Source: Tomocerus qinae (Eukaryota > Arthropoda > Collembola > Entomobryomorpha > Tomoceridae). From it: 64,000 nt of DNA. The stretch covers positions 8,866,001 to 8,930,000 of the forward strand of contig CM034548.1 in the NCBI GenBank assembly GCA_020055645.1, written 5' to 3'. This document shows positions 42,001 through 54,000 of this stretch, piece after piece (the first letter of the stretch is position 1; each line of letters starts with the position of its first letter). The translations under genes were made by a program, and so were the position numbers. The notes under the pieces are model-generated. The model had not been told where the DNA came from, did no database searches, and worked only from the letters and a program-made list of their open reading frames with translations.

Positions 42001-45000
42001 GGATACGCTAACGAAATCATTCAAGAGACCGTATTATATTGGTCGCTATCTACTAAATCCACCGCTGTGGACAGCTTGAAATGTTGAGTCCACTACTTCT
42101 ATTGTTTTGCTAAATCTTGATACTCTTTAACTGTGTAACATTTACTGCTAAAGAATCCTGTTGTTACGTTATTTCCATACATCCTCTTACGAAATATGTA
42201 CGGACAAAATTGGAGCAAAAATTATCACATTTTAAGTGATAAAACATTTGTGAAGCATTTTTGTACATCCAGCATCAACATTTTCTGGTCCAGAGTGGTA
42301 GATCTCATAGGAGCTGGCAACAGTACAACTCTTGCTAAAATACTTTCCAAGTCAAATATTTACTGAGAAAATAATGAAAAAACAATTCAACAAGAAAAAG
42401 TTGCTCACTATCGGTAAATATTATTAAAAATTGTTTTTGATTGATAAAAAGGGTTTCAATTACTAGGTCAATAAAAATCTCATGAAGTTGAATTGAAAAA
42501 GTAAATAACTGAGTCGGTTTGATTTGAGTGTAGAAAATAAAGGAAGTTTAGGAAATAATCAATAAATTCTTTTATATTGAATAAAGAAGTGTGTGAATAG
42601 AAGTCACCCAAAAGTTGGGAGTGCGGACATGGAATTTTTAATAAAATGGGTGCAGTAAATAGAAAGTATGCATCGTTCTGATAAGACTTGCTATGAAAAG
42701 AGGAGTTAGTATGTATAGTATTGCAAAAAGAATATATTATAAGATGTTAGTTAGTAGAGAGGAAGAGGCTAGTAAAAGTAGTAGAGGAACAGCATTAATT
42801 AAAAATTGCAAGTTTTGAGTGTGAGTAAGAGGGAGGGAAATGATGGAAATTCATGGAGTTAGTACGAGTGGAGTGAGTAATTTAAGATTCAACTGCATAA
42901 TTTAGAGTTGAATGGAGAAGGATTAGAATTAGAATGTGTAGGCGTAGATATATAATAGTATAGAGAAATAAAAAAAGTAGAGAGAGAGAGTCGGATACTG
43001 AAACTGAAATGCCATTGTCAGATGAGAGGATGAAGAAAGAGGGGAAAGATGCTTACGTTCTTACTTGCGCTTTCTTGGTTTGAGCTGGGCTTGGCTCAGC
43101 CCCAATATTCGAATGAGATGTCACCTTGTTATTCTTAACAGGCTTTCTGGTGCAACCACCGATGGTACCATAATCATCTGGGAATCTTAATTCAGTTTGT
43201 TGCTCTCTAATAGGTGACTTAATGCTCGGAGAGTTAATGGCGAGTCGAGCATGGGCTTTCCTGCTGGCGATGAGAGTGTCCCCGCTTCCTGACGGCGGGA
43301 TCGGGAGTCTGGCACTCAGCACAACATTCCCTTCCTTCCAAGAACTTCTCCGTATCTTCATCTCTTTAGTAGTAGTATTACTTCTTACTAACAGTAACAT
43401 GAATCAAGGAACGCATGAGTTTTTCTACCTTTATCAAGCTTCTATTTTACCTTAATTACATCTATACTTATTAATCCCAGGTAGTAGCTAGTCACTGTCA
43501 TTTTTATAACCAATAAGCTACCCGATATTTAACTCTATGGTCTCTTTTCAAATCTATTAATAATTGATTTCTATTAATAATTATATCTTTAAAGGATTGA
43601 GTTAAGTTACTCTTTCTTAAGATTTTAGTCAGGCTTTAAATTTAATTAAATCAATTGACCAAGTGCTGCTATATCGGGTAAACTTTGTAGTTTTAAAAAT
43701 AGTGTTTCAGACACTTACGTTTAATTAGCGGCAATATTTTGTACTTATATTTGAATAAGTATGCATATATTATAATCATTTTGAGGATTTAATTGGTGAT
43801 TTGAGGGTGAAATAAGGTGTCTAACATAGTACTTAAATAAAGAGTGTCATGCCAAATCCTGAACTGCAATTGAAAACCCGTTCCATGTAATAAAACAGCC
43901 TGTGTGTGAGACAACAGTACGTAGAACAATTAAGTGAACACGTTTACGTACGAACGAACGATTAATATATATAGGCAATCCATCCAACAACCACCAATAA
44001 ATCAAAAGCGTTCAAGTCAACATAGATTTGGACAATGCAGATAACGTTCTGAGAGGGAGGAGTACAATTACATCTTGTAAATGTACTAAGGGTTAGATTG
44101 GGTACTACTACTATATACATACGGAATATAGTCAACCGAAGAAGGAGTGAAAGGGTTGTTAACGTTTAGTCTTGTGTCACGTCATTTACAGTACAGTACA
44201 GCGTTGATGCATCCCCTGCAATATGGCAACATTAAATATTCACTCTGTTCTAGATGTAGCAATGCAGTAAAGAAATTTCAGAATTTTGACCTCGATATCT
44301 CTCTCCGGCAGATTTGTAGTTGGGAGATCTCCGTTCCAGGTGAGTTGGTCCAAACCGACTATATAATAATAACTTTGTAAGTAAAAATGAGGCGGAGGAA
44401 AGTACAGCTACTTATACTGTTATCAAGGCCATAACAAACATTGAGTGACTCTTTAATTCACGTCACGAACGACACAGAGTATAAAATATTAATATTAAAA
44501 ACACGAGAGGCAGTAGGATTATTTACAAGGGAATAGAGTGTAGAGAAGGAGACCCAAAAATGTAGTTCTTGAGTCAAACAAAACGAATATGTTTCATTTA
44601 TGAAGGCAACTATATATAGACAAGAGTAGCCGCACTATGCAAATATTTATGATTATATTATCCGCATAGATATTCAAGTGTATGAAATAATTAAAAATCA
44701 AGAGCCGAGTGGCGAGCTTACGATAGGAACGGCGAAGGCGTCATGAAATGAGATAACATCAAATAAGATAGTGCCAAGTGCCAACTAATTGTATAATATA
44801 GACGAGTACTGAGAGAAAGAAAGAGAGAGATAGAGACAAATAGTGACAGCTAGCGACATGTCAGTTATTGACACGTAAGTAAGTAGATACTAATTAACAA
44901 ACAAAACTCATGGGAATATTCTATAACAGTGAATAGTGGTTGGTTTGGCGTCGCTGGCAAGAGCAAGTCAAGCGTGAAATAGAGAGCAATCAAAGAATAG

Positions 45001-48000
45001 TACGACATACGTATTATTGTGAAGGGAATTTCTTTAATAGTCTTTTCATTATCGCTTAGATAGGTCGTTGATTTATTGATTGGAAATCAGTGGGCAGCTG
45101 TAAACATTTTCCATAGAGAGAGTAATAACAATATTTACAGATACACCGTACGAGCATTAAGCCATGAGCGGAACATGCAAACCTCTGTATCTTCAGAAAA
45201 TTAAATAGAAAAATAAAACAAAACTATCTCCACATTGTGTAGCAGATAAGTCGTCGTTGACACTGGATCGGCTATACACTAATTTATCTTGTATTCCTTT
45301 CCTTTGCTCACACTTTACAACAATTATACTTCTATCGCTCGGAACGCAAAATCTTACAACGCTCAAATGTGATTACTTAATATGAAGATATATTAAATCC
45401 CTCATTACAAGGCACTTGGACAAATCATGCAAATCCAATTCTACAACATCTGACTTAGTCTCTGATATGCAATATAAGTTTTAAGTGGACTTTTCGAGTT
45501 TCCGAGATTATTCTAAATAGGTGTGCATCTCAAATATTCTGTATTTTTGACCAAGATCATAAAACGAACGAAATTCAACAGAAAAAATGTCTAAGATGGA
45601 AGACAATTTGAAAGTTTGGATGAATTTAGGAGAAACAAGAGTTGAATATCGTTTTAGATTCCAAGGCACCTTATAATGAGGACTTGATATATTTAAATGA
45701 CTTAATTATTCACATTATTATGCATGTAAAGTGGCCATGCGTACTTATTTAGCAGAATTATTGCTGTTGAACAATGTAACACCTACCTTATAAGTTATTT
45801 TGATTTTACATACATACATTGGTATCAAGTAAAATGTACTTAATTTAGCCTACCTATTAGTCTATTATTAATATGACCACATTCGAGTTATAACATTAGC
45901 CTCCTAATAGGAGTATGAGTACATACATAATTTTGTGTTTGAAAGTAATAACATTTGAGACTGTTGGAAAGTTCTTGTTCCTGGATTCCTGAGTTGTCTA
46001 TTAATACATTTTGTAGTACACCTTTGTAAAAAGTATAAAAGAATTGCGTAAAAAAGTCTTTCCCTATGCCTTTTTTTGCGTGACAAAGAAAGTGGAATAG
46101 TTCGGTGTACAGTAAACAAATTAAACCATGTAATTAATTTAGTTTGCATTTAACTATATAGTAAATAGTATAATTAATGTCTAGAAATCGTGGGCGGTTA
46201 TAAAACAGTAATAGACTCTACGTACATAAATACAACAACAATATATATACCATAACCAACGACATTGATAGTGGAAATCATTCCAAAAGTACATTAAGTA
46301 AAATACATACAAACATACAATACACGCACACACTAGCCATGTAATGTTAACTAAAATTAAACAATTGAGTCTCGATTCAAAGTTCAGATGATGTAGTAAC
46401 TATTCATTATTATCATTTGCTTTGTTCTTTGAAAATGTACATTAAACAATCAGAATACCAATAAATCAATCAGATCAGATCAGTGAATACAGTAGTCCAT
46501 TGATGAAGCGTCCAGTGTTGAAGGAGGAGTAAAAAATTAGGTCAAACCTCACACGGCTACATACGCACACAGTCATATTCATATTCATATGCATATATAG
46601 GAAACAACAATGCATCGGTCAACATCACATCTTTCAGTAAATCAACAACAACAACAATGCTAACAATCATTTACGTTACGCAATAGTCCTTCTGCTAGAT
46701 TACTTTAGTACAAGTACCAACATTATATTCATGTATACTAATTAACCCAGCTTTTCCTTCTCCCTTGCTTTCTCCATTTAAATATACCAATGGAGAAAGC
46801 ACAGTTAAAGAACTAGCCTGGGTTTTGTGTATATTTTGTAAATATGCCTATTGGTAACGTTTATTCTTCGTTAGTAAAGTGTAAATATGTAATATATTAT
46901 GTAATTTGTGTACGTAATTCAACCCATTTTGGAGGGAGGGTAGTATTAAATTGGTGCAAAAACACAATACGAAACCCAACTCTGTTTTGTAAAGCTTTAT
47001 AGTAACTTAATTGCCACATAACCATGTTTTTGATCAGCGTGTATGTAAGTATGTAATGTACTCCTAACTCACACTATTATGATTAGCTATTTAATTTAGA
47101 AATGCAGCAAGGCCAGGCATTATTGGGATGCAGATTTAAATTAGTCTAGCCAATTACTAGTGTACATAATATCATTTTGTGTACTCTAGCGAAATCAATG
47201 CAAGGTAACTGAGCAAAACAAGTTTTACAAAACATGGACTGAGCTCCGACTCAAAAATTGATTAAGTTTTCACCACTGTCGGGAGTGGTTTTTTAAGTGA
47301 AACTTTGTAAACACGACACTTTATTTAAGATTGTCGTCTGTTCATTGTGGTCCATGGATTAGAATTGGAGCAAAGCACATGTTCATGCGATTTTGAATAT
47401 TCAATTATTTTGCATTTGCTTAGTGTAGCCAGGGACATTAAATACTTACATATTATAGGCAATTAATCAAGTTCTCTTAGTATGGTTGGTTTTGTGTTAA
47501 TCAGTTTTACCAGAGCGACTGTATAGTAATCTTGTATTTATTATGTCAGTTACATATTATTTACTACATACATGGAATAGTTTGTATGTGGTACATAATG
47601 CTTTAAAACGAACAATGTATAATATGTAGGCAGGTAGCTATGTTAATGTAGTACTCATTATATTATGTACAATGTCTGTTTGTCTATTTTGATTGAGTTT
47701 TTGTCGGACTGATTGTGCAAAAATGTCTGTGGGAAATGAAATCCGCTCCTGACCAGCACATCTAGCGGAGGCAAAGAAATAGAGCACGTTTGACATGCAG
47801 AATTAAGTATTTAGTAGTCTATGTTTGCACTCAATGCAAGAAGGGGACAATCTGTATGCAAATGCGTTGACTTGTAAGAATTGGAGACACACACGGCGTG
47901 GGTAAATGGGAGGATGAGTTCTCGTTTGACCCATCTCCTCTTATATAGTATAATATCTAGGCTTGAATAGATCACAAAAGGTCTACGTCGTCCTCGCTAT

Positions 48001-51000
48001 GTGGGGATGCACAAGGAAGAGTATTAATAATGCATGTAAGTAAGCCACACGATGTTGATTAGTTTGAATCTGCCACTTATTATGTATTTATTGCCTATAG
48101 ATATAAATGCTATCCATTTTTAACTACTTATACGAGTATCTTAATAGCTGTCTACTCTACTCGGTATATATGAACTACTAATACACTGACTTAAGTGTAA
48201 CAACGTCTACGTACTTGGTTTCTAGTATTAGTACTAGATACATACATAGTAAGTAGTAATGAATAATTTTCATTTAACACATTGCGGTCACCTCACTTCA
48301 CTGGCGATGAGCTACTAACCATAAGTATGTATGTACTTACATTTTTCTGCTTTGAACTTTACTTTATTCAAATGACATTTCATTTTAATCTAATATGCTA
48401 ATTGTAAAATAAACAACGAATGCCTTTACTTATACATAGTATTATGTACATTGCTTTTTAGTATAAATAATGTCACGAAATGGGTTACTATGTAGTAGTA
48501 GTCTGCCGATGCTATTTTGCATGCAATACGTACTTCAGTTCATGATTCATTACAGCAAATGCATATTTCTGCAACTGGTAAACAGTTTCACATCAGGTAT
48601 GCTTACTACTCTAATTAGTTCCTGTCAATTATTATTGTATGCCTCGTTTTATGTACTTGTTATATAGGGTGTGTGTGATTATATGTATATAGTGTCATGT
48701 AGTAGATAAGAACTCCTCCCCTCGTTCTTTCTCAATCATAAGGACTAGTAGAATTTCTTATTTACATAATTATAGATCGTTCCTCCTAATTTTCTATTTC
48801 TTTGTCACTTAACACTTCTTAGTCAATCTATGTAATTGTTAGATGTATTTATATTATTGTTGCAGTAAGCCTTGATTGTATCGTTCCATTTATGTCTGGT
48901 GTCAAGTGTCTTCTAAAATTGCTCTACAGATATCTCAAAATTTTAATTTAACTTCTGAATGCGTGTATTGTGAATATATGTAATTGATGATTGCGAATTG
49001 CAAGCTGTCAAGCATTGGCGTATTTAAAATGGGATCCCGAGGTTGAAGCTCATCATAAAGTCAGAAACTACACATATGAAAAAATTATAAAAAGGACATT
49101 TAGCCATCCCTCTTTCTTAAACTTAAACTGTTCTATCTTTAATCAAAAAAAGTCTTTCTTAAAAATCCAATTCAAAATACGCCCCTGCTACTTTTAGTAT
49201 ATCTGGTAAATATGTAGCTGTGTATTGTGGACTGCTTTTTAGTAATACTCTGTGGGATTCTACATTTATTATATTAGGCGAGGCAAAAGATTTCAGATCT
49301 GTAATTATTACAATATTGAATTTGACGACTAATTATATAAGCTACAGATACAAACAGTTCCTTCATTTGAAAGCTAAAGGAAAAAAGTCTTGTTTCCTAA
49401 TTTTCTATAGCCATATTCCTGAAATTGAGGTATGCCTTATGAAGAAATATTTTATTTGCCTATTAGTTATAATATATCCACTAGTATTGTATGTCTGTAA
49501 ATATTATGTAGAATAACACTAGTAGGTATACTGTTTATTACCTATAGTATGTTATACATGGAGAAAATAATGCTGGGGGTTTATTTGTAAATACATACCT
49601 ATGTATGTAGTTTAAGTACAGTACGTGGATTACGGATAATCTCCCCATCTTACTATTGTTAGTTTTATTTCAGCCTGACCCTATATGATTTGACATGACT
49701 TTTGAATAAACATAAATTCTGTCGTTAGTATTTGTTTTCTCAAAAAATTGAATGCATGTATCCTATTTATCGCCTTCGTTGGTATTGGTAATTATATTAT
49801 TATAGGTACAAATTAGACAGGACAAGATCAGACAGGGCAGTCACAGAATAATTTGAGGGAAAGTGAGAGAAAGTCGCTCTATAGTCAACAAGTCTTAGAA
49901 AAGATAATACTTCCATACAATTAGTGACACAATGAATTCATCTCGACTCGCGAGGTCTGAGCGTAAATGAATGGAATTTAATTGGACATCGAGTATTAAA
50001 TGTGGAAGAGAATAAATACATGTTATATAGGTATGCAATATGCACATTTTTCGATATGATGATGCCCTTTCATCAGAATCCATGACAATTTATCAAATTT
50101 CTCAAATTGTAAATAGAAAACCAAAGTTTCTACATATATTGTGTATCTACTGTAGTAGGTGTGTAGTAGTATGTATTAAATATGTATGTCTGCATAATAT
50201 GTTTGTGTGCTGTCGTGATTCTTAATCATTTTCAGTCGGCGACCCCACATCATCATTGTCAATGTAGTAAATAAATGATGTAAGTAGGTATGTATGTATT
50301 TTTGTAGTTAAATGCCCTTTTCATTTTGACTGGTACGGTATTTGACTATACGACACTATTGAATATTTTAATACATGTTTGACTGCGGTGACTTGGTATG
50401 TACGGTTCTGTTTCCTTGTCCCAAGACAAGTTAGCATGCCTTCACAGATTATTGGATCATAAATAGAAGATGAATAATACACCGTATGGACTACACTACA
50501 GCTATTATATAATATCGCTACTTGTCTACATATTAGAGTATAGGCATACTTCTATCTACTGGGAGGCTCTTCGTCTTCTCTCTATAACAGCCTTTTTAGC
50601 GACCTACTACTGGCTACTCTACATTATCTTAAGTGCACATTATCATTTATGATATCCCTACTACATAATAATATTATCCGTAGTATTTAATAATATGTAT
50701 AGTATTATAATAGCCGTCGTATCGTAGAACCTACCTACTAACTAATAGTATGTAGTAGCACAGCACAGTAGGCTCTTTCAAGTCTCGCTCACTTTTTAGT
50801 GAAAATACTGAGAAACATCAAAGGGTCACATAGGTATTATTATTAGTTTTACACAGAAACTCATAAAATATCTCTTTCGTACATACACAACAACTCTGTG
50901 AGTAAAATCCATTAAATATGTGAAACGAATGAAATGAGATACGATACGATTGAACTGCGACAAAGGAAAGCTAAGGCACAAAAGATTGTATTTCTTCGTA

Positions 51001-54000
51001 TGCATCTCTTTGTCGAATAGTTTCTCCGAGAGAAGGAGAGCAGGCCATGAAGGATTAGGACGAGACGAAGGTATCTGTGAGGCAAATCGCAATTGAAAAT
51101 TTAATTTTTTTACTTGATGAACATTCAGATTGTACTGCATAGGAATAGTATGGTATAGTTACATTTAAATACGCAATACGTAGTAGTAGTTCCTCTACTA
51201 TATGTATTTACTTCTACGGAGGTTATTAAGTATAAAGTGTGGCGTATGGCTTATCAGAGCTAGAGATCCTTCACTCGAGAGACAGAGAGCACTCCCTTCA
51301 AATGTCCCTATTGCTATGTTATCAACAGCTTATCTTGGCAGAACAGCTATCCACGTTTTGGCGTCTTTGCTTTCTACACTATGTCGTTGCATTGTATAGT
51401 TTCATCATGTAACGGTCCCTATAGTATGCGTGTGTATTCTCATCGCCACCTTAGTATTCGTGTATTCTCATCTCCACCTTAGTATTCGTGTGTATTCTCA
51501 TCTCCACCTTACAGTTCGTGTGATGTCATAGAGAGATAAGGAGAGCAATTCTTTGTACTGTCTCACTCCTTCAAATAGCAATCCCTTTACATCATTTTAC
51601 AAATTCATGTCGCATCTTCAACTACACCGTACATGTTACACACACTTTGCTCTTATTATATTAGATTCCCGTGTCTGGCCATCGTCATGACTCATCATTG
51701 GATTTGTATCTATACACAAGTGGTACAGTACTTCTTATCTTATTTGTATATTATAGTATATACCCACTCACTACCTATGTATGTATGTATGCAGTGTTTG
51801 TCTCTGTAGCTAGTAGATATTTTCCCTTTTGGCTTGTGGGAGTTGAAGATTGGTTAGAGGATATAAAAAACACGGACTATTATTATTATCATTATATTTG
51901 CAGATGTAATGCCATGCATTCAAGTATCTATTCATGTACGTATAATATATTTGTATTTCATATGTAGTAGCTACCATTTACTAATAGATACTTTATTGCA
52001 TTCTGACTGCAAGACCATTTACTACCTGTACTAAATAACTACTACCTACACTTTTATTAATGTAAAAATGTTCTTTAACTATATTGGCCAGTGTGACATT
52101 TATCCTGGTGTCGAAATTAACGTTTCGTTGTCATTGTTTCAGCTTTCACTTTGACTTTCTACTCTGTAGGATAGATACATTCATCCTAATGAGTCACTGC
52201 CAAAATCCTCTCTAATTTAGTTAGGGGAGCGGAGTTCGAACGTTTCTCATCCATTTCAAATTCCACTAGAATTTCAAACCAAGCCGCTATCAGTCGTATA
52301 ATCGTTTCTCTTTTTACATAAAGCGAAAGTTTATATGGATAGCTGGTCACAATTTCGAATTCTGTGGAAGAATAAAAGATGGACACGTGTGTATACCAAT
52401 ATGTTATGTGTAGGTAGGTGAGTGTGAGTTATTGGTTGTTATGTCTGTAATGGGTATTTAGGTAGGAGATTCTCTGCGATGATAGTGTGTGAGATGAGTG
52501 GAGGTGGGAGAACAAGATCAAATGCAATACAGTACAATACATACATGGTATTCATATACAAATACAGATAGATTGATATTATATCAAATATATATAGACA
52601 CGTTACAGTACAATACAATGGACTATAGAGTAGAGAGTACCGGATGTCAATAGATACATAGACAGAGGGGAGACAGTGATTCGAAGAAAAAGAAAGAGCA
52701 CAATGCTAAGGGACAGAGCAAACACACACGCAGGCACACACAGAGATAGATAGAGAGAGAGACAGAGAAAGTCGCCGCAGGCAAGGCTGAAGGGTCGTAT
52801 ATCCCGCCAGTCTTGGAGATAGACTGGAGGAGAGAGCAGAGTGCCAGTAGCTAAGTACTCAGACAGTGAGAGAGGTCATTAAAATGTCAAGTCAGAGGTC
52901 AGCAGATATGAGACAGATAGAGGCGAGTTATATTCAAACGGCTTGCACAGCAGATGTAAAATAGAATCTGAGGATTTGTACATAGACAACAGTCGTAACA
53001 AAAATAAATCAATCAAGGAGTCAAAGAGATAGACAGAACAAGACAGAAAGGATATGCATCAAATATTCTGGAGACGAGCGAGTGCTGTCCCGGAGTCTTT
53101 TTTCGTCTTCTCTAATAGTAGCACAATTACATACATCTCATAGGGGTTCCCACTACTTGGTTACTTTGTCATTAGCTCTGCTACTTATCGTTTATACGTA
53201 GTACATACTTAGATACAACAAAAATTCTTAGTCAGCACACAAAAAATTTGGCGTGAGCGTTGATTATGTGACTGAGTCTATTGTTTCATTATTTGTAGTT
53301 TTATGATGATGATTGACATTTGACTATTTATACACTCATTTAAATACAATGGGAAGAAGAGGACTCCGGCACGGCTGCCGCCGTCTCCCACCTTTTGCGG
53401 ATACGATTACGTATTTAGTAGTAGTGTAAGTTTAAGGTTAGAGTTACGTCTGTTTACTTTACCCAGTCCAGCACAACAAGACAGACAGACATCAATTAAT
53501 ATTCAAAGTATTGATACGTTTGTTTGGATACTTAGTGAGATGGATGAGGAAGAGTTTGGTTGAGAGATTTGGCTCACAGCACAGCACAGCACACCGAGAA
53601 AAGATTGACTTGAGCGAGAGGAGGACCGAGAGAGCTTCAACTCGCTCCATCATCCGACACTCAGCCAGTCACAATAATAAATTAATAATTATGTAGATAT
53701 ATCCAGTAGTAATTATACAATGTGGTGATTTTACAACGAGAGAGAGAGAGAGAGAAAGTCAATACGAGCCGGCAAGGCCACATTATACATAAAGATAATA
53801 CTTATGCAAGAAGCAACTGAATACATTGACAATAATGAGATAGAGAGTGCAGCACCAAACGAGAGATAGAGAGAGTGTCGTGCCATGACCATCATCATCA
53901 TCATAAGATCATCCAACTCATCCACAACAAAAAACATTCGAGAACTATTTATGATATTTATATGTACGATACGGTAATAATGATTGTTTCCATTCCATGC

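Noticed and set aside
49220-49516. 98-codon plus-strand frame
   Set aside because: AT-driven Leu/Ile/Tyr/Lys translation without splice signals or domain, in the intron of the minus-strand gene.
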